Shown here: one piece after another, positions 1 to 8,800 of the stretch
Numbering within the stretch: position 1 is the first letter of the stretch
How the letters are laid out: each line of letters starts with the position of its first letter
Program-made: the position numbers and the translations under genes
The notes under the pieces: model-generated
Database searches by the model: none
What the model was told of the DNA's origin: nothing
Seen by the model: the letters and a program-made list of their open reading frames with translations, nothing else
From: CADEDV01 sp964596345
GTDB taxonomy: Bacteria > Bacteroidota > Bacteroidia > Chitinophagales > Chitinophagaceae
NCBI GenBank assembly: GCA_964596345.1
Contig: CAZQSZ010000002.1
Coordinates: 558,001-622,000 of the forward strand
Direction of reading: 5' to 3'
DNA: 64,000 nt

Positions 1-181
1 TTCTTTCCATCCTAAGTATTTTAAAATGAATTGCTTTAGTTATTAAAAAGAATGACCTGCTAAAATCTTATGCCGTCATAAGATTCGCAAGTCTGGTTAA
101 ATCAGGTATAAAGTGGTTCGAGAATTGTCCGTGCAGGGCAACAAAGCCTCAAACATAGTTTGGGGCTTTGTATTTTTTGCC
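1..181. other. left-edge non-coding stretch with a perfect palindrome
   Basis: No convincing reading frame is visible here. Positions 64-72 and 77-85 form a perfect 9-bp inverted repeat around a 4-base loop (CCGT). It is followed by a strong terminator at 141-178. The stretch is therefore probably the 3' end or untranslated tail of a plus-strand gene or RNA lying left of the window. I could not match it to a known RNA family. Confidence 0.4.
141..178 (+). terminator. rho-independent terminator
   Basis: A 14-bp stem (141-154 with 158-171, one T-G wobble), a 3-base loop ATA and a run of six T at 173-178 form a textbook intrinsic terminator on the plus strand. It would end a transcript coming from the left edge. 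On the minus strand no T run follows, so it is unlikely to terminate cphA efficiently. Confidence 0.8.
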
Positions 182-328
182 TTAGGGAAAATAATATTTT
201 CTGTAAAAATTGCCCTTTCCCCTGCCTATCCAGCCAAGAATTTTTCCACCAAGATCAGAAGGATTTTGCTGTCCATTTAATAAAAGCCCGACAAGAGCAG
301 TGGTGCTTATAAAGAACAACCTTTTCAT
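182..328 (-). CDS. small secreted or membrane peptide, hypothetical (48 aa)
   Basis: A short frame of 48 codons starts 17 bases after the cphA stop on the same strand. The N-terminus (MKRLFFISTTALVGLLLNGQ) has two positive charges followed by about 14 hydrophobic residues, like a signal peptide or a single membrane segment. The remaining ~28 residues are Gly-rich and basic. No family is recognised. Position directly behind cphA suggests co-transcription. It is short enough that it could be chance; the signal-like start and clean position are the only support. Confidence 0.4.
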   Translation of the reverse strand: MKRLFFISTTALVGLLLNGQQNPSDLGGKILGWIGRGKGNFYRKYYFP

Positions 329-345
329 CACAAGAAATTATAATT

Positions 346-2982
346 TTATTGACTTAGGGTTACTTCTCTTTCCTCCCTTTCCTTCAATTCCCTGATCTTG
401 TCCAGTGCCCTTGCCACCACATCACACATAATAGTGTATAAAGCTCCCTGCTTAGGATTATCATAAATGTAATCCAGTGCCTGGTCTTCGTTGGGGATGA
501 CAACAGTTGGTATATCCGGGTTTACGCTGTTGATGCCCTGCTGCAGCAGTTCAATGATCTCGTCTGCACTGCGGCCGCGAAGATTTTTATCGCAGCGGAT
601 AATGATCTCATCAAAATAGCGGGCAGAGATCTCACCCAATTCCCGGATGTCTTCATCCCTCCGGTCGCCGGTACCGGAAATCACACCGATACGGGTGGGA
701 TAATCCAGTTTGCTGATAAAATCACAAAGCAGTTTCAGTCCATGCGGGTTATGCGCAAAGTCAGCCAGCATGGTAAAATGCTTGAAATGGAAAAAATTCA
801 ACCGTCCCGGTGTTTGCGTGGAAGAAGGAACAAACGATACTAATGCTGAACGAATATCTTCAATTGTTATATCCCGGAATAAATAAGTAGCTAATATCGC
901 CGGTAAGCAGTTGGCAATATTATGCACCGCTTTCCCTTCATAGGTGAGGGGAATATCTTTTACCGGCATCACCCTGATCTTCCAGTTGCCTTTCATGATG
1001 CTGACATAACCATTCTCAAACACGGTGGCTAATCCGCCGCCACCACAATGGGCTTTTATCCGCGGGTTATTTTCATCCATGCTGAATAAAGCCACATTGC
1101 ATTTAAGGTCTTCTTTCATTTTATACACCAAATCATCATCTGCATTCAATATCGCATAGCCATGCGGGAAAACAGTTTCGGGTACCACGGCTTTTACTTT
1201 GGCCATTTGTTCCAGTGTATTGATACCGCCGAGTCCCATATGATCAGCCGCTACATTGGTAACGATAGCCACTTCACAATTCTGAAAAGCAAGGCCTGAT
1301 TTTAAAATACCACCTCTGGCGCATTCCAATACGGCAAAATCAACAGTAGGATCTTTCAAAACAAAGGCAGAACTGATAGGCCCGGTACAATCCCCTTTCA
1401 TCATCAGCTGGTTCTGGATATATACACCATCGCTGGTGGTATAGCCCACTTTTTTACCGGCACTTTTGGCGATATGAGCTGTTAACCTGGTGGTGGTTGT
1501 TTTACCATTGGTACCTGTTACGGCAATAATGGGAATTCTCCCGGCACTTCCTTTGGGAAAAAGCATATCAACCACCGGTTCTGCCACATTTCTCGGAAGA
1601 CCTTCGGCTGGTTCAATATGCATCCGGAAACCAGGGGCTGCATTGACTTCCAGGATAGCACCACCATTTTCAGAAACAGGGGTGCGGAGATCCATCGCCA
1701 TCACATCAATACCACAAATATCAAGACCTATTATTTTAGCGATACGTTCAAACATGAACACATTAGCCGGGTGCACTTCATCCGTTACATCTGTTGAAGT
1801 ACCACCAGTGGATAAATTAGCCGTTGGTTTCAATAATACCCGTTCATCTTTTTGTGGAATGGTTTCTAAAGTATAACCCAGGTCATCCAGCATTTTTTGG
1901 GTGAACTGGTCAATGGTTATTTGTGTCAGCACTTTTTCATGCCCGTAGCCCCGACGGGGGTCTTTATTCGTTTCTTCGATCAGCCATTGGATATTATGTA
2001 CGCCATCACCCACGACGGATGCAGGTGTTCTCAGTGCCGCACAAATAAATTTATAATTGATCACCAGGCAACGAAAATCATAGCCGGTAATAAATCTTTC
2101 CACGATCACACTGCGGCTATAGGCTTTGGCTGCTTCAAAAGCTTTGATGGCCTGCTCCCTGTTGGTAATATTGGTGGTGTTACCTTTTCCATGGTTACCA
2201 TCAATTGGTTTTATCACCAGCGGGTAACCAAATTTTTCAATGGCTTCATCCAATCCCACTTCAGTTCGGATTACCGTACCTCTTGGCACCGGTATCTCGG
2301 CTGCTTCCAGTAATGCTTTGGTTTCTTCTTTATCACAGGCAATATCAACAGCAATATTACCGGTGGTGGAAGCAATGGTTGCCCTGATTCTTTTCTGGTT
2401 GACTCCATATCCCAATTGCACCAGGCTTTGTTTGTTCAGTCGTATATAAGGGATACCTCTTTTGGCTGCTTCCTCTACTATACAACCCGTAGATGGCCCA
2501 AGCCTTGTATCTTCCCGGATCTCCCGCATTTCCTGTATATCCTTATCCAGATCATAGTCAGTGCCGTCAACAATAGCCTGCGCAATTCTTACGGCGGCCT
2601 TGGCGGCGTACACCCCGGCATCTTCTTCCATATAACTGAAGATGACATAGTATACTCCTTCTTTTTCCCCGGTTCCCCTTGTGCGGCCAAAGCCACAATC
2701 CATGCCTGCCAGTGTTTGTATCTCTAAAGCGATATGTTCGATGACATGGCCCATCCAGGTGCCTTCATCCACCCGGCTGAAAAAACCACCGGGCTGTCCC
2801 TCACTGCAGCGATGTTCATACAAAGAAGGAAGCATTTTTTCCAGCCGCTGCCGGAACCCCGGAATTTCATTCGTAGGCTTTTGTTCCAGTTCCTCCAGGT
2901 CCAGTTTCATTTGTACCAGTTTTGGACGACGGACACTCCAGTAATTGGGGCCTTTCAGCACTTTCAATTCTAAAATTCGCAT
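346..2982 (-). CDS. cphA: cyanophycin synthetase
   Basis: Makes cyanophycin, a storage polymer of a poly-aspartate backbone with arginine side chains, by two ATP-dependent steps in the cytoplasm. The 878 aa match the usual length of CphA1. Domains in order: an N-terminal domain (about 1-160) containing H79, E82 and H83 in a GHVIEHIALE stretch, where the primer-making hydrolytic site of the family has been described; an ATP-grasp domain (about 220-480) that adds aspartate; and a Mur-ligase-like domain with the P-loop GTNGKTTTT around K494 that adds arginine. The start at 2982 gives the standard N-terminus MRILELKVLKGPNYWS. Cyanophycinase lies 5.8 kb away and an isoaspartyl peptidase at 57.6 kb. 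Substrate specificity (Asp/Arg rather than another CphA type) is inferred from overall resemblance. Confidence 0.95.
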   Translation of the reverse strand: MRILELKVLKGPNYWSVRRPKLVQMKLDLEELEQKPTNEIPGFRQRLEKMLPSLYEHRCSEGQPGGFFSRVDEGTWMGHVIEHIALEIQTLAGMDCGFGRTRGTGEKEGVYYVIFSYMEEDAGVYAAKAAVRIAQAIVDGTDYDLDKDIQEMREIREDTRLGPSTGCIVEEAAKRGIPYIRLNKQSLVQLGYGVNQKRIRATIASTTGNIAVDIACDKEETKALLEAAEIPVPRGTVIRTEVGLDEAIEKFGYPLVIKPIDGNHGKGNTTNITNREQAIKAFEAAKAYSRSVIVERFITGYDFRCLVINYKFICAALRTPASVVGDGVHNIQWLIEETNKDPRRGYGHEKVLTQITIDQFTQKMLDDLGYTLETIPQKDERVLLKPTANLSTGGTSTDVTDEVHPANVFMFERIAKIIGLDICGIDVMAMDLRTPVSENGGAILEVNAAPGFRMHIEPAEGLPRNVAEPVVDMLFPKGSAGRIPIIAVTGTNGKTTTTRLTAHIAKSAGKKVGYTTSDGVYIQNQLMMKGDCTGPISSAFVLKDPTVDFAVLECARGGILKSGLAFQNCEVAIVTNVAADHMGLGGINTLEQMAKVKAVVPETVFPHGYAILNADDDLVYKMKEDLKCNVALFSMDENNPRIKAHCGGGGLATVFENGYVSIMKGNWKIRVMPVKDIPLTYEGKAVHNIANCLPAILATYLFRDITIEDIRSALVSFVPSSTQTPGRLNFFHFKHFTMLADFAHNPHGLKLLCDFISKLDYPTRIGVISGTGDRRDEDIRELGEISARYFDEIIIRCDKNLRGRSADEIIELLQQGINSVNPDIPTVVIPNEDQALDYIYDNPKQGALYTIMCDVVARALDKIRELKEREEREVTLSQ

Positions 2983-3142
2983 ATAAAAAATTTTATAAAA
3001 ACCTGCTACGGGCAGGCAAATTGGAAGTTAGTTTTTTTTGATCAGCCAGACAACTGATCAATTGCCTAATTTGATTTGTGTAATGTCTATCGGCGTCCCT
3101 TATTCACCCTATTTCGTGATTTTTTGCCCCAACTCACAATTT

Positions 3143-3150
3143 TAGCTTTG
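3143..3150 (+). promoter_or_regulatory. -7 promoter element of the S74 fibre gene
   Basis: TAGCTTTG fits the Bacteroidota -7 consensus TAnnTTTG and lies 17 bases before the ATG at 3168. The upstream element is weak (a TTTG at 3123-3126 with a 16-base spacer). Confidence 0.5.
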
Positions 3151-3167
3151 ATCTCAAATAGAACAGT

Positions 3168-5096
3168 ATGAAAAAGTTTTTGATCCTGTTATTTGTTATA
3201 GGTGCATCATTCCTGAGCACGGCACAAAATGTTGGCATCGGGACCAGCAATCCTCATACAAGTGCTATGCTGGATGTGACCAGTATCAATAAAGGGATGC
3301 TGGTACCCCGGATGTTTACCACACAACGCCTGGGCATCGTTTCTCCGGCAAAAGGACTACTGGTTTTTGATAATAATACGAATAGCTTCTGGTTTTATAG
3401 CGGTACGGCATGGACAGAACTGGAAACGGCGGGTGAGGCAGAGCATTGGCAGGAAGTGCAGGATTCTATTCTTTATACACCCAAAGCCTACGTAGGTGTG
3501 AATACCGATTATTCATTCTTTCCACCACAGGCTAATCTGGAAGTAAAGGGCAGTTTTCTTGCGCAGGGATCATTAAATTATACCAGTGCCAATCCATCGG
3601 TTGACCAGACTTTTTCAATGAACAATACACCGGACCTGCAGATCATTCCAATCACCGACAGTGTATTTCGTGTCTATGATCCGGGTGGTATGGGCAATTA
3701 CCTGAACAATACCCAGGGTAATATTAGTTCAATAGGGGGGGGTAAATGTGTGGGGTTTAAGCTAATTTCCTTCGCCCCGGATTTTGGTTTGGGTACAGGG
3801 GATACGCTTTGGATCAGCAAATTCGGTTTCCCTACCTGCCGGACCAATTATGAATACCGCTTTACCAATACGACGTTGAACCCAGCTGATATGATCATGA
3901 ACTATACCCGTATCCATATTGTTTTTCGTTCGAATGGGGACGGTAATAACAATAGGGGATTTAATTTCATGGTAAAAAAACTATACAGCAACCAGCCTGT
4001 TAAGAATTTGGAAGTGGCGGGCCCTTTTCTTTCTTTCAATGCCGGTAATGCTGCTTTTATGGCAGGTTCGGGCAGCATGGCCACCGGGGGAAGCAGCACG
4101 GCGTTTGGAGATTATTCGAAAGCCACAGCATTGTTTTCCTTTGCAGCGGGGAACGAGTCAGTTGCCAGTGGGACGGGTTCCTTTGCAGCAGGTCTTAACT
4201 CTGACGCCAGCGGGTACGGCTCGGTGGCATTGGGAGGTAACAGTAGTGCATCGGGGTTTCATGCCGTAGCCATTGGTGATGGTGCAGAAGCAGCGGGCGA
4301 CCGTTCCGTTGCCATGGGCCTTTCAACTTCAGCAATGGGGCATCGTTCCGTTGCCATGGGATACAGAACCATTTCTAATGGCTATGCGGGGATGGCTGTA
4401 GGGCTCTATAATGATCCTATTGTTAGCAGCCCCCAATTTAATATCACTTCCACCACGCCCTTGTTTATTGTTGGTAACGGCGAATCAGGAGTGCCGGGTA
4501 ATGCCATGGTGGTTAAGAAAAACGGAAACGTCGGAATAGGGACTGATTACCCGCTTACACGATTGCATATTGTTGGCGGTGCTGATGCCAACCTCTCTGC
4601 CAACTCGGGTTACCTAGTCCTTGGGGATTATGCGAGCCCTAATATAGTTATTGATAATAATGAGATAATAGCCCGTGATGCGGCGGCCAACAGTACCCTG
4701 TATCTGCAAACAACGGGTGGCGGACTGGAAGTGGGGGGCACTGCGGCTAAACCAGGCGGTGGCAGTTGGGCTGCCACCAGTGATGAACGGTTAAAACAAA
4801 ATATTAAGCCCTATAATAAAGGGTTGCAACAATTGATGAATATCAACCCCGTTTCGTTCCAGTACAATTCATTAAGCGGGTATGATACGGAAAAACGTTA
4901 CGTGGGAGTGATCGCACAGGAACTGAAAAAAGTGGCACCAGCCATGGTCAGCAGTTTTCATAAGAACGGAAATGAATACCTAAAGGTAGATAACGGCGAA
5001 ATGGTTTACATGCTCATCAATGCAGTGAAGGAACAGCAAAAGATGATTGATGAATTGAAAAGAGAATTGCAGCGATTGAAACAAGGCCGCCAATAA
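3168..5096 (+). CDS. YadA-head-like surface protein with C-terminal S74 intramolecular chaperone
   Basis: 642 aa with signal peptide MKKFLILLFVIGASFLSTAQ. After it comes the NVGIGT...KGMLVPRM opening typical of Bacteroidota tail-fibre-domain proteins. Residues about 290-400 carry short repeats of the SxAxGxxxxAxG type (for example GYGSVALGGNSSASG, RSVAMGLSTSAMG), as in trimeric YadA adhesin heads. The C-terminus (about 535-600) is a peptidase S74 domain: TSDERLKQNI with the presumed self-cleavage serine S538, and GVIAQEL. S74 domains fold trimeric fibres and then cut themselves off. The last 30 residues are a coiled coil. Likely an extracellular trimeric fibre; ligand unknown. Phage origin is possible for the domain, but no phage genes are nearby. 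Confidence 0.8.
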   Translation: MKKFLILLFVIGASFLSTAQNVGIGTSNPHTSAMLDVTSINKGMLVPRMFTTQRLGIVSPAKGLLVFDNNTNSFWFYSGTAWTELETAGEAEHWQEVQDSILYTPKAYVGVNTDYSFFPPQANLEVKGSFLAQGSLNYTSANPSVDQTFSMNNTPDLQIIPITDSVFRVYDPGGMGNYLNNTQGNISSIGGGKCVGFKLISFAPDFGLGTGDTLWISKFGFPTCRTNYEYRFTNTTLNPADMIMNYTRIHIVFRSNGDGNNNRGFNFMVKKLYSNQPVKNLEVAGPFLSFNAGNAAFMAGSGSMATGGSSTAFGDYSKATALFSFAAGNESVASGTGSFAAGLNSDASGYGSVALGGNSSASGFHAVAIGDGAEAAGDRSVAMGLSTSAMGHRSVAMGYRTISNGYAGMAVGLYNDPIVSSPQFNITSTTPLFIVGNGESGVPGNAMVVKKNGNVGIGTDYPLTRLHIVGGADANLSANSGYLVLGDYASPNIVIDNNEIIARDAAANSTLYLQTTGGGLEVGGTAAKPGGGSWAATSDERLKQNIKPYNKGLQQLMNINPVSFQYNSLSGYDTEKRYVGVIAQELKKVAPAMVSSFHKNGNEYLKVDNGEMVYMLINAVKEQQKMIDELKRELQRLKQGRQ

Positions 5097-5221
5097 CCTC
5101 CAATGGAGGTCGCCGCACCATTTTTACTTCCCTTTCTGTCATCGCAGGTAATGACCCGGCAGGTTTTGCCATTTCAGGAAAAGCCATTGCAATTCGCTAC
5201 ATTTAGGGCAAAACCAACTCT

Positions 5222-6520
5222 ATGTCTGGCACCAATCGCCGCAAATTTCTACAGAGAGCAGGGGTTTTCTCCGCTACTGCATTGTTGTCTTCACTCGGCC
5301 AGCCGGCCTGGAGCCGGAACCTGGATGCTGCCTTAAGGGATGCAGAAGGAATTTCACCGGATGAACTCGCCACAGAAGAAGATTTCTGGTATTATATCCA
5401 GCAATCTTTCACGGTATCACCTTCGCTGATCAACCTGAACAATGGTGGTGTGTCACCGGCACCAAGAACTGTGCAGGATGCGATGAAGCGTTATTACGAT
5501 CTCAGCAATGAAGCACCGAGCTATTATATGTGGCGTACCCTGGACCAGGGTCGTGAACCATTACGGAGAAATCTGGCCAAACTCGCCGGTTGTGATGCGG
5601 AAGAAATAGCCATCAACCGTAATTCATCAGAGGGCCTGGAAACGGTTATTTTCGGTTTACAACTAAAAGCGGGTGATGAAGTGGTGGCTGCCAAACAAGA
5701 TTATCCTAATATGATCAATGCGTATAAGCAAAGAGAGTTGAGGGATGGTATTAAAATGGTCTGGATCAACCTGGACCTGCCCAGCGAGGATGAGAACTAT
5801 TTAGTGCAGCAATATGTAAAAGGTTTTACTGCCAAAACAAAAGTGGTGCATATCACGCATATCATCAATTGGAACGGGCAGATATTGCCGGTAAAGAAGA
5901 TCGCTGCAGAAGCTCATAAAAGAGGAATAGAAGTGGTGGTGGACGGTGCACACAGTTTTGCCCATTTTGATTTTAAGATACCGGACCTGGATGCCGATTA
6001 TTTCGCAGCGAGTTTACATAAATGGTTATATGCACCTATCGGCAGTGGTATGTTATATGTGCGGAAAGAAAAAATAAAGAACATCTACCCGATGTTTGCA
6101 GTGGATGAACCGTTGAAAGCTGATATCCGGAAATTTGAAGCCCTGGGCACCAGGCCTTTCTTTATTGAACAGGCGATTGGCAAAGCCATCGAGTTTCATG
6201 AGATGATTGGCAGTGAACGAAAAGAGAAACGGCTGCACTATCTGAAAAATTACTGGATGGAGAAAGTCAAGTCCCTGCCCAAAGTAAAACTCAATACCTC
6301 CCTGCATCCCAAATGGGGCTGTGCCATCGGTAATATTGGTATTGAAGGAAGAAAACCCGGGGAACTGGATTCCTTTCTCATGGATAAATACAAAGTGCAC
6401 ACGGTGGGTATTGTTTGGGAAAATATCAATGGCGTAAGGGTGACTCCGAATGTTTATACCACTACCAAAAACTTAGATGTACTGGTGGAAGGGATTACTG
6501 CGTTTGTAAAGCAGGCCTGA
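5222..6520 (+). CDS. Tat-exported class V aminotransferase-fold PLP enzyme
   Basis: 432 aa. The N-terminus contains a twin-arginine motif (NRRKFLQRAG) followed by a hydrophobic stretch and an Ala-rich cleavage region, so the protein probably folds with its cofactor and is exported by Tat. The body is a fold-type I, class V aminotransferase, closest in style to isopenicillin-N-epimerase/cysteine-desulfurase-like proteins: VVVDGAHSFAH holds the PLP-ring Asp and SLHKWLYAPIG holds the Schiff-base lysine K267. The substrate cannot be told from the sequence. It stands alone between the S74 gene and a convergent minus-strand gene whose end lies 8 bases away. Confidence 0.85.
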   Translation: MSGTNRRKFLQRAGVFSATALLSSLGQPAWSRNLDAALRDAEGISPDELATEEDFWYYIQQSFTVSPSLINLNNGGVSPAPRTVQDAMKRYYDLSNEAPSYYMWRTLDQGREPLRRNLAKLAGCDAEEIAINRNSSEGLETVIFGLQLKAGDEVVAAKQDYPNMINAYKQRELRDGIKMVWINLDLPSEDENYLVQQYVKGFTAKTKVVHITHIINWNGQILPVKKIAAEAHKRGIEVVVDGAHSFAHFDFKIPDLDADYFAASLHKWLYAPIGSGMLYVRKEKIKNIYPMFAVDEPLKADIRKFEALGTRPFFIEQAIGKAIEFHEMIGSERKEKRLHYLKNYWMEKVKSLPKVKLNTSLHPKWGCAIGNIGIEGRKPGELDSFLMDKYKVHTVGIVWENINGVRVTPNVYTTTKNLDVLVEGITAFVKQA

Positions 6521-6528
6521 TAGGATAG

Positions 6529-7290
6529 TTATCGATAGGAGTCAATCAGTAACCACGATGGCATAGGATCCCATTCTGTACAACCTGCACAAAAGTTAAT
6601 AGGAATATTTAGTAAACGAAGATGCTCAATGATTTGATTATACTTTTCTTCAATGCAAATACCAGAACGGCTTTCAAGTGACAATAAACCGACAGCTCCG
6701 ATCACTTTCAATTCATAATTGGGTTGTTGAATAAGTGCTTTAAGCCCAGAACTATCTTTATTAGAGACAAGTGCTCTCATTTGTTTGATTCCTTCGGAAG
6801 GCACTCCCATTGAATAGCAGAAGGGCCCAAACCTGTCGATTTTATAGTTTTTGAACATCTCAAGGGTTGTCTTTCCGCCATATACACTATCATGGCGAGT
6901 AATAAAATGATTTAATCTTGTAGTATCAGTCTTAAAAAGAATATTCTCGCTTTTCCCCGCTTGTCCATACCGTTGAGCTTTGCCGATGGATATTAAATAG
7001 ATGCCCAAAGAATCCTCCTGTAATAAAATATTCAGGCCTCTTGAATTTTCAATAATCAGTTGTTTGTGATTTGCATCAATTTTCCGAAGAATGCAGGCTT
7101 CTGCGCTGGAACGATGCTGGTATGCAGATTGAATTTTTTTTAGGTGTTTACTTTTTTCAATAAACTTTACTAATAGTTGCTGATCTGTTTGGCATTCTGC
7201 CTTATTAGTAAAATAAACCAGCAGCAGGAAAAGAAATGCACCGGTATTTAATCCGATTTTCATGATTTGAAAATAGCTAACTCTTTTCAT
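6529..7290 (-). CDS. exported protein of unknown function
   Basis: 253 aa, not recognised. A hydrophobic segment (LNTGAFLFLLLVYFTNKAEC) near the N-terminus looks like a signal peptide; the internal Met at residue 10 (coordinate 7263) is an equally good start and would give a more usual signal sequence. The middle has helical character and the C-terminal part contains two CxxC-like cysteines (NFCAGC). It is divergent from the APC permease with only 26 bases between start codons if 7290 is used, 53 if 7263 is used. Confidence 0.65.
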   Translation of the reverse strand: MKRVSYFQIMKIGLNTGAFLFLLLVYFTNKAECQTDQQLLVKFIEKSKHLKKIQSAYQHRSSAEACILRKIDANHKQLIIENSRGLNILLQEDSLGIYLISIGKAQRYGQAGKSENILFKTDTTRLNHFITRHDSVYGGKTTLEMFKNYKIDRFGPFCYSMGVPSEGIKQMRALVSNKDSSGLKALIQQPNYELKVIGAVGLLSLESRSGICIEEKYNQIIEHLRLLNIPINFCAGCTEWDPMPSWLLIDSYR

Positions 7291-7316
7291 GTAAATTGAG
7301 TACTATTTGTTAATTC

Positions 7317-8654
7317 ATGTACACACCCATCACTAACCGCAAGATTAATTTATTGCAGGCCACTTCAATCAATATGATTGATATGGTGGGCATCGGGCCC
7401 TTCGTGGTGATGCCGCTGGTGATCGGGTATTTCAATAACGGGTTATTTATCTGGGCCTGGATCTTTGGCGCCTTTACTGCATTAATGGATGGGATGATCT
7501 GGAGTGAGCTCGGCGCAAAATATCCATTGGCCGGGGGCACCTATAATTTTCACCGTATTGCTTTTGGCGAGAAAGGGGGCCGGCTGATGAGTTTTTTATT
7601 TGTATGGCAAACTTCCATACAGGCACCGTTGGTGGTGGCCTCTGCTGCCATCGGTTTTGCGCAATACCTCACCTATATTGTTGATCTCACGGGTTGGGAA
7701 CAAAAAATGATCTCCGGAGGTCTTGTCATTTTTGTACTGTTATTATTATACCGGAAGATCGAAACCATTGGTAAGATATCCGTATTCTTTGGCATCATCG
7801 TAATGGCTACTATTTTATGGATCATCATCAGTGGCCTGTCGAACCAGCAGCACAGCATCAAACTATGGCCAACCGGTAATGAATCCTTTTTCCAGTTCTC
7901 TTTCTGGGCCATGGTGGCGCAGGGCTCGTTGAAAACCGTGTACAGTTACCTGGGGTATTATAATGTGTGTCACCTGGGCGGCGAGATCAAACGACCCGAA
8001 GTAAATATTCCACGCAGTATTTTCATTTCTATTATCGGTATCGCTGTTTTATACCTGCTGATGAATATCAGTGTGATGAATGTGATCCACTGGCAGGATG
8101 CAGTGAAGATGGATAAATACTTAGTCAGCAGTTTTATGGAAAAGCTGTACGGTCATAAGGCCGCCATTGCAGTGACGGTGCTGATCCTTTGCGTGGCCAT
8201 GTCATCTTTATTTGCAGTGGTGCTGGGCTATTCGAGGGTTCCTTATGCTGCAGCAGTAGATGGGAATTTCTTTTCAGTATTTGGCAAACTGCATCCCACC
8301 AAGAACTTTCCTTATGTCTCACTGCTGGTGCTTTGCGGATTGGGCTTTGTTTTCAGTTTGCTCATGAAATTATCGGATGTGATCACCGCGATACTCGCCA
8401 TGCGGATCGTGGTACAATTCATGGCACAATCGGTGGGAGTGGTACTCCTCCGGAAAAAATTTGGCAGCCGGGAACTGCCTTTTAAAATGTGGCTGTACCC
8501 GGTGCCGGTCATTGTTTCATTGGCTATCTGGTTATTCCTGTTGTATAATAATAGCTATGCACTGCTGGGAGGCTTATTTGCTGTTGCCGGGGTGGGGGTG
8601 TACTACCTGAAAAAGAAATTCTTCGAAAAGGCTGAGCAGTGGACAGAACCGTGA
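7317..8654 (+). CDS. APC superfamily amino-acid permease
   Basis: 445 aa, almost entirely hydrophobic, with about 12 predicted membrane helices. The N-terminal region (INLLQATSINMIDMVGIGPF) matches the conserved first helix of amino acid/polyamine/organocation transporters, where the unwound GxG segment binds the substrate backbone. Inner-membrane secondary transporter. The substrate is not readable from the sequence. It sits between cphA and cphB, so uptake or export of arginine, aspartate or Asp-Arg dipeptide is an attractive but untested guess. ATG at 7317 is the only sensible start. Confidence 0.85.
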   Translation: MYTPITNRKINLLQATSINMIDMVGIGPFVVMPLVIGYFNNGLFIWAWIFGAFTALMDGMIWSELGAKYPLAGGTYNFHRIAFGEKGGRLMSFLFVWQTSIQAPLVVASAAIGFAQYLTYIVDLTGWEQKMISGGLVIFVLLLLYRKIETIGKISVFFGIIVMATILWIIISGLSNQQHSIKLWPTGNESFFQFSFWAMVAQGSLKTVYSYLGYYNVCHLGGEIKRPEVNIPRSIFISIIGIAVLYLLMNISVMNVIHWQDAVKMDKYLVSSFMEKLYGHKAAIAVTVLILCVAMSSLFAVVLGYSRVPYAAAVDGNFFSVFGKLHPTKNFPYVSLLVLCGLGFVFSLLMKLSDVITAILAMRIVVQFMAQSVGVVLLRKKFGSRELPFKMWLYPVPVIVSLAIWLFLLYNNSYALLGGLFAVAGVGVYYLKKKFFEKAEQWTEP

Positions 8655-8800
8655 ACGGAGCGCCGCAACTACAGCTGATAGTAGTCATGTAGCCCGGTAA
8701 CTAATCTTTTAATCTTTCTCCACATATCCACATACTTCAGTGCAAGCTGCCAACGTTATATTATTTTTCTTTTATTTTGTTGTTAATCAAACCCGAATGA
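8655..8800. other. spacer before cphB
   Basis: 146 bases without a gene. It is AT-rich near the cphB start; no clear TAnnTTTG box or hairpin is seen, so the cphB promoter is unassigned. Confidence 0.3.
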
